64,000 nt of DNA. It comes from Sorghum bicolor. Taxonomy: Eukaryota > Streptophyta > Magnoliopsida > Poales > Poaceae. The stretch lies in the NCBI RefSeq assembly GCF_000003195.3, contig NC_012871.2, positions 3,893,997 through 3,957,996 on the forward strand. Reading direction: 5' to 3'. The notes under the pieces are model-generated. The model was not told where the DNA came from and ran no database searches. It saw nothing but the letters and a program-made list of their open reading frames with translations. Positions 31,711 through 45,239 of the stretch are shown piece after piece (position 1 is the first letter of the stretch; every line of letters begins with the position of its first letter). A program made the position numbers and the translations under genes.

Positions 31711-34700
31711 TCACCTGCCGATAAACCCAAGCTTCTGAAGGATGAAGGCTAGGATCAGCATGACAATAGCGAGGATCAAGCCTCGCCGGCCTAGGAGCCA
31801 GTTCTTTGTCTTCTTCGCGACGTCTACCCCTTTCTGCGCTCGCTCCATCCATCTCATCTGAATGCAAAGAAAATGGCACAGTTAATGATTGAAACAGTAA
31901 GATTCAAGCTCGTCTCGTGGTTTATTAAACTAATAATATCATGACCAGGCTTCGGTTGAGAATATGTTTCTTACCATTCTATCCAAATCCTCTGGAGATA
32001 ATGACGACATGGCTTGTTGAGCTTTTGCAGCATCCTCCTTTGACAGTTTCATTCCAAACTGCTCACTCATATTTGCCATCATCTCAGGGCTCATGTTCTT
32101 CATCATGGATGTAAGCATCTGTTAAATAAGGAGAAAAGAAAACGCCCAAAAGATGTTAGGACTAAGGATCAATTTTCCTGGCATAATGTTCACAGGAAGG
32201 AATAATTTTAAATACAATTTCCTTTGGCTGAGCATTCTTACCTGCCGCATTGCAGGGTCTTTCATAGAATTTTTCATGGTTTCTTGCATATCAGCTGTAG
32301 AAGGTGGAAGACTAGAAGACGACTGGCCCATCCTATGGTCATTTGATAGTTCATCAGGGTTCTCCAAAATAGGTTGAGATGATGATCCACGGGCTGAAAT
32401 ACTTGTAGCTCTCGATGAAGGTCCAAAGTTACTATTCTCAGGTCTTCTGGGGGCACCACCAGGCCCACCCATCTGAGAAGCAAAACTCATCATTTTCTGT
32501 AGCTCATCAGGAGACATGTTACCAATCATGTCAGATGCCATCTTAAGCATATCAGGAGACATTTCTGGCATATTGGGTCCCAGATTTGGACCAGCGGAGC
32601 TAGTGCCATTCAACGAAGAAGCAACTTCAAACATTTTCTGAAGCTCCTCTGGTTTCATTGTACCAATCATATCAGTGGCAGTTTTGACAAGTTCAGGTGA
32701 CATTCCTTCAATTCCGAACTTTGGCAAACCTTCAGGATCATTGTTGGACACATAATTTTGTGATGACCTAATATAGTTCACCAGGATGAGAACATTATCA
32801 ATCATCGTATCAAACATTATTCAAACAATACACTACAAACATCTGTGAGAAAATATTAAAAGGATTCATGGATAGAGGACATGCACAAGATTTATGTTAT
32901 TATACAGTAACATGAGCATATTTAAAGAGCTTAAGCTTTTTAAATAAGATGTGAAATTATTGTGTTAAGCATGAATAGATTGCATAGATAGGTTATAGGC
33001 CCATCCAGAAAGCTGACAATAGAGGAAGTAATAGTGGACAACCATTTTACCACTTTGCGGTGAAGAATGAGAACTAATTGTGAACCAGAAACTGAACTTG
33101 AAGATCCAACAAGGCATGATTGCTGATGTAGTTCTAAAAATTGTAGGCACACTATGTTTGCCATAACAGAATATGTAAACACGTCTAATCAAAACAACAA
33201 AAATGAAGGCATTTGAAGTGTTGCTACATCTAATCAAAACAACAAAAGATGAAGACATTTGAAGTGTTGCTAGCATCAAATGGCACGCATCAACAATTTA
33301 GTGCTCCAATTCAGATATAACATGCAGAGAGAGAAGCTGAAAGTAGCATAAACTAAAAGAAAAGGGTCATGTTACCTGATAGAAGCAGGATCATCCCTTG
33401 ACCTTTCTGAAGATCCTGAGAGCCCAATATTTCCTGCTCCTTCAGGTGGTTGTGAAACAGTATACCCAGGAGTACTCCTTTGACTGCTTGATGGCTGTGA
33501 AGCATCATCTTCTACGACTTCTTCAATAACAACACCTTTCCGTGTGCTCACTCCTCCCCCTTCCCGTGAAAGTTTTTCTTCAGCATCTCTGCATCATGAA
33601 TGGAACATATTACAGTGGTGTCAACTAAAGTTGCTAAACACATTTGTTTACGTCAGGAATAAGGTACAAACTGTGATAGAACATGAGACCTACCTTAGAA
33701 CCTCAGCAATAGTTTCGTCCTCTGGGGAAATTTCATGGGCTTTACTCAAGTCAGCAACAGCCGCCTGAATGCATTATCAGGATTATTTCAAATATAGTCA
33801 GGGGAATTGTAAAGGTTAAAAAAAGATATGCCCCCCAAAAAAGGATCAAAGCAGTACCTCCAACTTCCCGAGTTCTTTATACGCCTGACCCCTCCGATAA
33901 TAAGCTTTCACATTGTTCGAATCATAAGTTAGAACCTGTAATCCATTTGATATAGATCAGTCAGTATGCCATGTATTAGGAAAACTGCAATGCCCTGGGT
34001 GATTCAATGACAACATAATTTTTCTCTAAAAATTCAGAAAAGAATAACAAATTTCTAGCCAAATGTATGGAATTTGTCAATTATTACATGCAGTAAGATA
34101 TGTAGTGGTATGACGTTTAGTCACACATATTACTAGGTCAAAAACATTGAACTAGATTTATTTTTCCTTCAGTTAGTAATCTTAGGATTAGGAAAGACCT
34201 TATTTTACAGAATTCACACATTTTACACCTATAGTTTGCTAAAGCAATAAATTTGCACCAGACCAGAGTGATGAAACCCAAATGATAGAGAAAACCTCCA
34301 TTTTATTACTAAAACAGTAGGCTATGACAGAAAAAAGAATTTCATCAAGAATGGCAAACTATCTTGTATACTAGGAAATAAAATGGTATCAGATCCAAGA
34401 ATTTGTTCAAAATGTAAGATACCACATGACCTAAGCATACCTCTGAACCTTCACTTATGCATTCATCAAACTGCCCTGTCTTCAAGTAACAAGCCATCAA
34501 ATTAAGGGTACATTGCAACTGCAGAGTATGCGCCGTGGACGATGGTATGCTTTTTAAGTTATCCTTGGCCTGATCAAGAACAGTACACAGTTTAACTGTC
34601 AGGTCATCTGAAAAGCATATCAACATTATTTTAATGGAATATTGATGCTCAAAACTCACAAGCTTGTATTTGCTAGCAGCATCTGAATACTGTCCCTGGT

Positions 34701-36660
34701 TATGAAGTTCATTTCCCTAAAGTCAAGAAAAATCAGAAGCGTGATAAAATGGAAATTGGAAACATATATAGAAACATGGAAAACCCTATATGAAATTAAC
34801 TGCATTAATTGTTTGATGTAGGCTGTTGATAGCAACAAGATCATTGATATAAACTCCATAGGTGCAAAGATACAATAAGTCAGCAAAAAAACAAAAAAAA
34901 AGATACATTCATCTAGTGTACTGTACAAGAGCTAGTCAGCACAAAAATTATAAGTATATCAAGATTAACATAAGGAAAAGGTCAGGCCTATCCTTTGTGT
35001 GGTTTAATTTCTTAAGTTATGTTTCATCAATAATGTCCAAATCCAGGAAAAACACATCCCCCAACACTCAAGCAAGTGGACAACAAATAGTTTAAAACTT
35101 GTCCCTCCATCTAGCAATAAACATGACCGTGTCTAGCCCATGCCATGACATTTTGGAACCAAACAAACACTAACATGTGGGGCCTACCTTCATTTTTATA
35201 TTACAAAAACTGAATATAAATATTGTTTCAAAGACAGGTGTATCCAGTCCAAATAACACTCACAAATTCAGTTAAAATAGTGCAGAAATATTGTTTCACA
35301 GGCGGGTTTATCCAGTCCAAATAACACTCACAAATTCAGTTAACATAGTGCGTTTTCTATGTGATTTTTTCTTGTTTTAACTTTTTTTGGAGGTCTTCTC
35401 GGAGCAATGAGAGATTGTTCTGTGTGAGCGAAAATGAAAGCACCGACAGCGACAGAAGTACTAGCATATATTCTACAAGTACATATAATATGAATCATGG
35501 AGTTTCATCACAACAGATGAGCTTGCTAATCATAACGAACAACTAACAGTAATAAAATGATATGCACATTTTTTTCCACTAACCTGCTTCTTTAACATCT
35601 TTGCACCAGATATCGCATACGACATCTGAGCATCTGCTTGAGCCTTCATAGCAGCAAACTCCTCGGGAGTAGTGTTGGCGATTTTCTCAGTCATATCACG
35701 CATATCCTCCGGTCTTGTTTGATTCAGTTGCTCCGCAGCTCGCCTTAAGTCCTCAGGCTTCATGTTCTTCATGCTCTCAGACGCCATCCTCATGAGGTTA
35801 GGGTTAGACATCAGCTGCAGTTATCCAAGTAGCCACAAGGACTTTGTCAATTCTTGCATCTATGCACACTTCCTCAGGACATAACAGAAAACATTTAAGT
35901 GAAGAAGCGGAAGGGGAAAAGATGCTGGGTGTCTCAAACAATGAGAGTGGATGGACAGTCTGAAATGCTCCCTGAAATGTACTTTCAGTGCTGATAAAAC
36001 CTAAACTGATGAAAGAGCATTGAAACACTGCACCAACTGAAGCTTAATGCACAATCTGAACAGGAAGCACACACACAAAGCATCTGTGAAGCCCAACCAA
36101 ACCATTTTAGCTGAAGGAGTTAACCACACAGCACATAAGCCTGAACTAGTGAGCAGAAGACCCGGCAACGACGATCCTATCCAGGCAGCAGCACGCCGCT
36201 GTCTATGACAGCAGGAATAAACATTTATTCCGTGGGCGCGTCACCAATCAAGCAAGCCAAACCAATTCAAACGGAACTAAGCCCAGCGATTACAGCCACA
36301 CTCCTCGATCGACTTCAATTCAACGTGCATGCAAACCTAGACAGCATACTACGCGCATCCGGCACCATCCACATAATGGATGCGTTTCCGGCGCAACCTG
36401 TACTAAATACTAAAAACCAGAACCAGGAAAACCCAATCCAACCTAACCGCGCGTTTGCTTCCCAGTTCCCACGATCTAACATCCACCTAGAGCCCCCGAA
36501 ACAGAAACAGTTGGAGCGCCCGACGCAGCGAATCGGGGACGCGCGGGACGAGAATCGGGCGGGCGGGCGACGGTACCTGCTGTTGCATCCGGGCGATGTC
36601 GTCCGGGGACATGCGGCGCATCTGCTCCTGCGCCAGCCGCAGCATCTCCGGATCCATCAT
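31711..36660 (-). CDS. OEP61: Outer envelope protein 61 / TPR7-type tail-anchored co-chaperone
   Basis: Ten-exon model: 36577-36660, 35584-35814, 34660-34716, 34441-34569, 33858-33935, 33694-33764, 33376-33588, 32242-32767, 31975-32118 and 31711-31857. All introns are GT-AG with matching phases; 559 residues, near the Arabidopsis length (about 554, from memory). N-terminal Met-rich part ([28 protein letters not shown]), then a TPR region (about 85-225: [51 protein letters not shown]). After a Ser-rich linker come repeated Met/Pro helical modules ([24 protein letters not shown], etc.). Tail anchor at about 537-556 ([16 protein letters not shown]) ends KLGFIGR. OEP61 binds Hsp70 through its TPR domain at the ER and chloroplast outer envelope and helps deliver precursor proteins. 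Start: MM at 36660/36657; either ATG keeps the frame. Confidence 0.93.
33184..33274. repeat. 45-bp tandem repeat in OEP61 intron 7
   Basis: Two copies of a unit starting TCTAATCAAAACAACAAAA and ending AAGTGTTGCTA (period 45). Confidence 0.85.
35221..35356. repeat. 68-bp tandem repeat in OEP61 intron 2
   Basis: Two copies of TATTGTTTCA...CACAAATTCAGTTAA...ATAGTGC with a 68-bp period and few differences. Confidence 0.9.
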
Positions 36661-36999
36661 CTCGGCGGCGGAGGCGCCGCCCGTGAGATCGAGATCGGAG
36701 CGGGCGGGAGGTTGGGAGTTGGTTCTTCTGGCTTCGGCGCCTCGTTTTTTTTTTCTTTTTTTTTCTCTCTCTTCCTCTTTAACGCTGCTGGTCAAGAATT
36801 AAACCTCTATTTATTGGCGAACAAAAAAGGGGGGGCGTCATCAAGAAGAAGAAAACGGATTCGTACTCCGTCTCCGTCTGAAGGGCGGGCGAGGCGGGCC
36901 GGATTGGGCGCTTGGGCTTCGCTCGGCACAACGAGACAATGCTACAGTCAAATGGGCCTTTTAACATGGTGCGGTGGACCGGGTCGTCGGTCCACTTTA

Positions 37000-37140
37000 G
37001 GGCTTGTTTGGATGTTGTCGTATTTACTTCAATCCATGTGTGTTGGTGTAGATTGGAGTGGAATTTAGTTCAAGTTCTACTCCAATCTACCTCAACATAT
37101 GTGGATTGATGTGAATACGACTACATCCAAACAAGGCCTT
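37000..37140. mobile_element. Hairpin MITE, family B, upstream of OEP61
   Basis: Sister of 21981-22121: GGGCTTGTTTGGATGTTGTCG on the left and its complement ending ACATCCAAACAAGGCC. About 340 bp from the OEP61 start, so within its promoter region. Confidence 0.85.
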
Positions 37141-37419
37141 AGTCGACTGGGCAGGCGTGTGGGGGAGGGAGCACGCGCGGCTGGGTCGTTGGGAGGGAAA
37201 CTCGTCTTGGCCATCAGCACCATCAGGTCTCCCGTGCAGAAACAAGTTGCATTTTTTTTCTTCTGATCGCGCAACTGCGTTCCTGCTACTGTTTGTATTT
37301 GTAAAATTCGTTTGTATTTTATTTTATTTTATTGCATTTGTAGAATTCTTTCTAAGTTTATTTATTCTAAGTCAGTCGTTGTTTTTTATTTGTTTGAACA
37401 CCAAATTTATGTTATTTGA

Positions 37420-37626
37420 TACTCCCGTCCTAGACTAGATGACGTTTTTGGCTCCTAGATATAATGTTTGACATTTGTCTTATTTATTTTTCTGTGCAAA
37501 TAATAAAATGAATAAATCATTATTAAAGTATCCTATGATAAAATAAGTAATAGTTATATAAAAATTCTGAATAAGACAAGATGTCTAAAAGTAAAAAACA
37601 TCATCTATTTTGGGAGAGAGGAAGTA
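37420..37626. mobile_element. Stowaway-type MITE
   Basis: TACTCCCGTCCTAGACTAG and inverted right end ATCTATTTTGGGAGAGAGGAAGTA. TA borders, about 207 bp. The rest of 37141-38645 is AT-rich with (CA)n runs at 37962-37974 and 38060-38077 and the probable 3' UTR of the kinase gene. Confidence 0.7.
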
Positions 37627-38645
37627 CATCACAATATATTATAGTTATGAGATTATAATTGTTTCATGTTACACATATTAGTATCAAATTTAAAATAATT
37701 TGACTTAAAACAATTTTAGAAGTTGCTTTATTAGATCGTTATATCATGCTCGCATAATGTTCCTTTGAACTTGACTATTCATCCAAACATGACCTAATTC
37801 ACGTAGGAGAATTGGTAGGCTAGTTATAAAATAATTAAAAAAAAACAGGACCCTTCTGTCTCACAAAGCGTAAGCCCATTTCTTCACAGTATATACCATC
37901 AGGCTGCACTTCATAATTTTTTTAAAAAGAATAAAGTCACACTTATCAAGTACTGAGATGTACACACACACACAAAATCATTTATTAATAGCCAGCCTAT
38001 TCTTGCAATACATATATGACAAGGCTCTGCCTGCACATCTATCTAATAAGGAAAAAAAACACAACACACACACACATATAGTCCGATATTACATGTTAAG
38101 CTTCGCTATACAGTATGCACAGGCGATGTGATGTGACTAACATTTCTCTCTATATAGGAGCATCCTGCAACTGAGCTTCAGAAGGTCAAGGAAAACACAA
38201 CCGCCATTCCTTTCCCACCTCAAAAAAGCCTATACATGGTGGTGGGTTAAGGAGGCTCCGTATTTGAAGATGAACATTTGAAATATATATATAAAAAAAG
38301 ATCACCATTGAGTTCCTGCATGCAACGTGCTCATTGCTCAGTTGGTACCTCGAAGCTAATCCTATCGCACATTTGCTCCACCTTTGGCACCCGAGTCCCA
38401 AATTCTCGAAGTTAGTTTTCTCAAGTATAGTTTGGCATATAAAGCTGAATGGCACTTTACACAGGATTGATCATACCTGCGAAGAGCCCAAAAAAAAAAA
38501 CAGTAAGCATATGATTCGGTGGAGTGAGGGCGTGTCACAGAGCATAATCCATGAAACAGGAATCAGCAACACAAGAATTCATGTGAATATTGGATTGCTA
38601 AGCGAACAAAAAGGAAAAGTGCAAAGGGAAAACACACAGTTACCA

Positions 38646-41600
38646 TTAGCCAAGCTTCAATGCTTCTCTAAGACCAAAGCTCATCTGGTAGTGCCCTTTT
38701 TTCCCTAGTGGATTATTTCCCTTCTGCATCATTGTTACAAACTCATTGTAGTCGATCCGGCCATCCTGAATTGATAATCAAGTGAGCTGCAACTCTTGGC
38801 CTTTAGATTTTAACACACAACATAATGAGATACAAATCTACTTACATTGTCTTGATCAATGTCACGGATGATATCTTCTAGGTGTGCATCTTCTATACCA
38901 AATTCCTCACATGCTTTTTGTAGCTCATCATGAGTTATGTAACCGCTGCTGTCTTTATCAAAGTATGAGAATGCTGCAAAGAGGTTATCTTCTCGCTCAA
39001 CTTTGTTCAGATGCAAAGTTGCAGCTAGGAACTCTCCATAATCAATGGAACCACTGTTATCAATATCTGCCTGAAAGTTGCAGAGCATACATCTTCATTC
39101 AAGCAAGGCCCAAAACTGTTGGTACATGTGTGACAGCACAATTAAATCTCCTAGCGAAAAGACCTTTGCAATAACATAGAATGGCCATTATCACAATTTT
39201 AGATCAATATTTCAATAGCTACATATGAGTTCAGATTAAAAAAAGATTTATAGAGTAAAAGAGGGTGACACTAACACACCTCTAAACATCTACATATGAG
39301 TTCAATATTTCAATAACTCAAATTCAGGAAAGAGTTTCCTTGAGCTCATGGGGCATAGGAATCTTAGAAAAAACCTGAAAACAAAAAGGGCAGAAATATG
39401 TTAGAACAATTACCGCCTCCATTAGTGTTGTAATTTCAGAGTCTTTTAAGTTAGCACCAATTCTCTTCAAACCACTTTTTAGTTCCTCCAACGTGATCTG
39501 CCCACTATTGTCAGTGTCCAGCATTTTGAACATTTCTCTCAATCCTGCAATTTCATCTTCGGACAAATTTTCAGCAATGACCTACAGACACCCAGTGACG
39601 AGAACATCAATACTGAGCACAATAAATATGCTCTCTATAAATCCAAGCAATAACATATTCCAGTACTCACCCTAAGGGCCATCTTCTTTAGTTTATTCAT
39701 TGCAGAAAACTGTTTCAATCTGGTTAAAACAGCAGAATCCAGAGGTTTGTCAGGAGCCACTCCATCTACACAAACCCAGGGATGACCTACCAAAATGAAG
39801 ATGGGTCATTTCAGAGGACTTATGACAATGAAGCTAGATAGACAACAGAATGTTCTATAATAAAGTGGGATGCTTCATCCAGTTAGATGGTCAACATAAT
39901 GTTTTCTATAGGTGGTATTTGTGCCTCAGAAATCCTATGTACTTACATAGAGCTTCATGTGCAGTCAATCTCTTTCTGGGATCACGGTTTAGCATCTTCC
40001 TGACCAAATCCTTTGCACTCTCTGAAATACTGGGCCAGGGATCAGATGAAAAATCAAGATCGCCTTTCAGAACTTGTTCAAATATCCCTCGTTCAGATTC
40101 TGCAAAAGGCAGACCAATGTCCAAAAGAAAATAGAACAGTCCAGCACTGTCAGAAGCAAAAGGCAAGGTAAAAAGTACGGCAAAGGGATAGATGTATCCT
40201 CACCATCCCAAAATGGAGGAACCCCGCTCAATAAGATATAAACTATTACACCGGCACTCCACACATCCACCTCACAGCCATAGTGTTTCTTCAGAACCTC
40301 AGGGGCAACATAATAAGGACTTCCAACGACATCCAAAAATATTTCACCTGTAAGCATATCAAGTCAACACAGACAACACGGGAATAGACAGTAGTATATA
40401 CGGTGTTATAAACGATAAAAAAACCAGAGAATTAGTGGTCATATGCTCATGTTGATATTTCATTTCTTCTTGTGTGAAGTTCAATACTACCCTTCTTGGT
40501 GTCAAAAAGACAGAATAAACATCTTCCCTAAGAGCATCTCAAATGTGTGTTCCATTTTGGGGAGAAAAATTAGTAACATGGAGTTCAGTTGATACCTCCA
40601 AAGCTGGTTGTTTAGCGGGGCCCAAAGAGTTAAAAATAGAAAACCTCCTCTCCCATTATCCTAATCCTCTTACTCTTTTTTTCTTGAACAAGCAGATTTG
40701 CATGTCATTGCATTAAGAACGGAGAAAAGCCAAAATAGCCAGTCCAGCGACCTTACACGATGACCCAGGAGATCTGTGCCTCTCCCAGTAAAACAGACCA
40801 AGGCCACCAGAAATTATTATTTTACCAATTTGCATTTGAAATAAGTTTAGAGTTTAAACTTTAAGTTTGGTTTTCAGTCCTAAAACCACTATCAGACTGC
40901 TCCAATATGCACTGTTCAGTCTGTGCAGCACACAGATTTGCTTTAACAGCACCCAAGCTGCTCTAATAATGAATCTCAGAACATGCATGACTGCAACTGT
41001 GCTAAATCTCGTCAAAGTAAAATGAATGAGAATGCACGTAAATTAGTTCCTAGCTAGGGTCTGTTACAACCATGCCTTAAAGCCTTAATTAACAATCAAA
41101 ATATAAAATCCAGGATCTCAAACGTCACTTTTTAGGTTGCACATTCATCAACACCATAGATTTCAAACAATATCACCCATAGTGTTAAATGACAGTGTCT
41201 GCAGTTTGGGCCAAACCCAAACCATCCGCTGGTTAGAATTGGTTAACTTGCATGTGCTACTTGCTTTCTTCCTCAGCTCCAATTGCTTAGCGTTGCTGAG
41301 TCAATAGTTTTGACTAAACTGGTATGATCAGGCAAGTTTGGATCAAGTGTGTGCGTCTGAACTCTGAAGGTTCATAGGTTGAGGAACACACTGATTGTAT
41401 GGAAAATGCATATGTCTTGGCATCATCACTTCTCATAGTTGTATAGCCCTTCTTTTATAGTAGTTAGATTCTCCAAATGTATGTGTCCTACAAATATAAT
41501 CATCTCAACATACATAGAATCCTTGCAACTTAACATGATTGCTATACATGTGTTGATATTGAGCAGAAAATGTAAGCACCACTTTGCAGTTCGCTCACAT

Positions 41601-43183
41601 GGGGGTCTCCATTGAACAAATTCGCACATTTTCATGCAAATTAAGAGATAATGTTCAGTTATTAAACATCACAAATAACCATGCTACTATTGTGCAGAAA
41701 TGAATGCAGACTTGAACTGACAACAATCCATAAGCTAAGAAAACAATCATTGGATATGCAGAGTTTCCATTGAGGAGATTGCAGGGTAGAGATTAAATGA
41801 CCATGATGCACATCTATGTGCCGTTTCTTTCTATTGTTATCTATTTTGTAGCTTCAAAATGTAGGAACTAGGAAGATGATCGCAATTTCACGCTGGTACA
41901 GGGATGGAGCTCATTTTGATCTTATACCTCACGAGCTTCCCTTCCAGATTTATTGAATATCTGAAGACGCATATGTACCCCTGCTACACAGAACTGTTGT
42001 GACACAAAGGTTTTGTGCTCTGAAATTAGTTATTGTACTACAACTACAAGGCATGAAAACCCTTTCAATCATACTATTTAAAATAAGTCTTTCTAGTTAT
42101 CTAGTATCATATTCAACAGCAAACTAGCAGTCAACTCAAAGCTGTGAATGCACAAGCGCACTACAAGTGCACCACCAAAGCGAACTGCAGTGTCAACTCA
42201 AAGCTGTGAATGCAAAAATGCACTACTAGTCCACGAGACCACTGCCACAGCAAACTAGCAGTCAAACTAGTTGTTTTTTAATGATTTTTGGGGGGGACAA
42301 TGGCCAACATTCCTGCACGTGCTGCAATACACTACAACACAGCACTGTAAATCGAGGCTGTACCTGGTTTGAAGAAGATGGAAAGCCCGAAATCGATAGC
42401 CTTTAAAGGCGCATCCTCCTTTTGGTTGACAAACAAGAAATTCTCTGGCTTGAGGTCTCTGTGCATCACCCCGAGCGAATGGCATGCTTCTACAGCCCCA
42501 ATGATCACCCGGGCCAACTGTGCGGCTGCTTTCTCAGAGTAGTGCCCGCGCTGTATGATCCTATCGAACAGCTCCCCTCCGGCGCACAGCTCCATGACGA
42601 GGTGCACGGCGACGGCGTCCTCGTAGGCTCCGACGATGGACACGACGTTGGGGTGGCCGGACAGGTGGTGCATGATCTGGATCTCGCGGCGCACGTCCTC
42701 AACGTCCTCCTCGTTGACGAGCTTCCGCTTGGCGATGGACTTGCAGGCGAAGTGCTTCCCCGTGGCCTTCTCGACGCACTGGTAGGTGGTGCCGAACTGC
42801 CCCTGCCCGAGCTTCTTGCCCAGGGTGTACAGGTCCTTGAGCCGCTCGGAGTCGCGCCTCAGCACGGAGCCCGCGAGCAGGCCCGCGCTCTGCACGCGCT
42901 TCACCTTGGGCTTGGGCTTGCCGTTAGGATTGGGCGGCGCTGCGGCCGGGACTGAGGCGGTGGAGGTGGAGGTGGAGTGTGGCGGGTGCTCGGAGTCGGA
43001 GATGGTGACGGGGTCAGGTGCCCTGGAGGGAGTGGAGGAGCTGGGTTCAGTGGTCGGGGAAGGCTCGGCGCGGGCGGCGGCGGCGGCGGCGGCCGGGGGG
43101 CGCCAGAGCACGGCGAGGGAGACGGTGTTGAAGAAGCTGTGGCGGTCCGAGGGGGTGCTGGGGCCCACGCAGGTGTTCCCCAT
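38646..43183 (-). CDS. CPK: Calcium-dependent protein kinase, group I (CPK1/2-like)
   Basis: Seven-exon model: 42364-43183, 40204-40347, 39947-40099, 39671-39786, 39414-39581, 38846-39070 and 38646-38765. All introns are GT-AG with matching phases; 581 residues. MGNTC gives N-myristoylation at Gly2 and likely palmitoylation at Cys5, so membrane targeting is expected. Variable Ala/Pro/Ser-rich region to about 95. Ser/Thr kinase domain at about 119-377: GQGQFGTT loop, catalytic Lys148 (FACK), HRDLKPEN with Asp243, DFG 264-266, GSPYYVAPE. Junction/autoinhibitory segment [26 protein letters not shown]. Four canonical EF-hands at 433-444, 469-480, 505-516 and 539-550, each with D-x-D/N-x-S/D-G and a final Glu. 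It senses Ca2+ and phosphorylates targets in stress and defence signalling. Intron 1 is about 2 kb and holds LINE- and MITE-like scraps. Which CPK number it corresponds to cannot be fixed from the sequence. Confidence 0.95.
42129..42226. repeat. Imperfect tandem repeat in CPK intron 1
   Basis: GTCAACTCAAAGCTGTGAAT followed by GCAMAARYGCACTAC occurs twice, with a period of about 62 bp. A third partial motif (GCAAACTAGCAGTCAA) follows near 42250. Confidence 0.75.
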
Positions 43184-43600
43184 CGCGCCGGCGAGGGGGC
43201 GGCGGCCGCCGGAACCCTAGGCAGCCCGTGGCGGCATTTGGCGGCGAGGGATTGGTTGGATCGATGGAGGATTTGGTGGGGACTGGCCGACTAGCCGACT
43301 GGGGTGGGTGGCCGGAGAGGGGGGCGGAGCTGCGGAGGCGGTGGGACCGTTTGGCTGACATGTGGGTCGCCTGAGCATGTGAGGGCCATTGTCAGTGGCT
43401 ACGCAGTGAGCGGGTGTGAGAAGTGAAAGGCAGGCGATTTTTCGCGCCAGATCGAACGGCTCGAGTTGCTGTGCACGTGAGATTATTGGATTTTTGCAGA
43501 CTTGTCTGCCTAACTCCAGTCCACGTAGGACGAGGGAAACCGATGTACAGTCATCCATTTTAGGTTCAGGGATATTGACATCAGAGGTATTTGGTCGTAC

Positions 43601-43877
43601 AAAGGGATGAAAACGATATAGATATTTTTCAACCGTATTCGAGATCGAATTCGTTTAGAAAGACTCAAATATATCTATATCCGAGTCCGAATATTCAACA
43701 TCTGATACTGTATTTGTATCTGAATACTTAAGTTGTATATTTGTGATGTTGATACTAATCATATCTTATCCGACATAATTGACTTTATCCGTATTCAAAT
43801 CCGAATCCGACCAAAAATATGAAAACAAATATGATATCAGTGATATCTGTCTGTTGATCGATATGTTTTCATCTCTT
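43601..43877. mobile_element. MITE with GGGATGAAAACGATAT ends
   Basis: Left AAAGGGATGAAAACGATATA and inverted right ATATGTTTTCATCTCTT. Internally rich in TCCGAATCCGA-type motifs. About 277 bp, upstream of the CPK gene. Confidence 0.7.
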
Positions 43878-45234
43878 AATCTACACTACACTTTCCTATA
43901 GGCAAGTTTAGTCAAATTAATAAGTGTGGCTTCAAACAACTTTGGCTCTTTACTTTGGTGCCAAGGAGCTAGAGTTGGTGAATTTTTTTAAAAAAAAGTG
44001 ACTTTACATGTTTTTAATTTATTATGAGAGGAGGGATAAAAAAGGCTCTTCGTAGAAGCTAGAGCCAACCAAAAAGCTCTACCAAATAGAATCTGGTCTA
44101 ACCACTCATAGTACAATTCGATCTCTATCTGATATTAAATGCTAATTAAGTATGATAGCATGTCAAGACTCCACCAACTCAATCTTTGTAATACAATCAG
44201 ACCGCTATTTGATATTGAAGTATGAAGCACTTCCATGGTCTGTCACTCAATCATGTGCCTATAAAAGAGTTAAAGCACCATATCTAGGTACAATTCAGAC
44301 TTTGATTTCAGTATTTATTAACACGTGACGTGATTATTGGAGAAATCTTTAAACCTTCTATGCCCCTATGAATTAGAGAAACGCACATCATCTAGACATG
44401 GTATGGGGTCCAATTTATAGATCACTAGATGGAACACACATGATGCGTCCATTGAATAAGTATCATATCGAAGCCCTAAACCATTTACGTGACCACACAA
44501 TAAACTACACATATGTTACAATGCAGAGTCATGTTAGTTTACAATGTGTATGCATGTTTGTTGATCTAACCATAATCCCTAACTTATGTACCAATGTAAT
44601 AGTAGTGAGAATTGATTATTAGTGTGGTCAAGCTCCTTGTGTGTTGTCCTTGATGCCAAACCAAAATCTACCTGCCCATGGTTTGCAAGCATGAAGGAGG
44701 ATTGCAGCATCCCCCCTGAATCTCTGCCCTACGAAGTGTTTCACTTCATGAGGAATGGATAAATCATCAAAATATAATAGTTAGAAGTAATATGTTATTT
44801 TAGTATTTGCCAAACAACATAAACTTGCACGCTAATTCTCGAGATCTACATATTAATGTCCATGTCGACCTAAATACTGAGCTAGTAATATATTATATTA
44901 TTGTGAGCTTTTATGAGATAACTACCCGAGCTCTAAGACATTTTTCAGTGGCATTAACTTTTAGCGCATAGCTCGTAACATGAATATACCTAAATGGCAA
45001 CCTCAAATAATCCCAAAAATGTGTACATGACATTATTGGTTCTTCAATAAGAGATAACATTTCTCTTTCTTTTATTAAAATATAAAATAATATGCTTAGA
45101 GCTAACTAATGCATCATCATTAGAGGTGTTTTTAGCTACCTCTATGCTCCTCTATGGAACTGTCACTCTCTCCTCCCTATCGTTGCCCCTCTACTTGTTC
45201 CTACCACTCCTAACGCCATGGGAGGCCCTTCAGT
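43878..45234. other. AT-rich intergenic DNA
   Basis: Short partial repeats (a copy of the TTTCCTATAGGCAAGTTTAGTC motif of family D lies near 43890). No supported gene. Confidence 0.5.
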
Positions 45235-45239
45235 GCCAC

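Noticed and set aside
36205..37068. 287-codon plus-strand frame over the OEP61 first exon and promoter
   Set aside because: Crosses the antisense of exon 1 and a MITE; no domain and no promoter.
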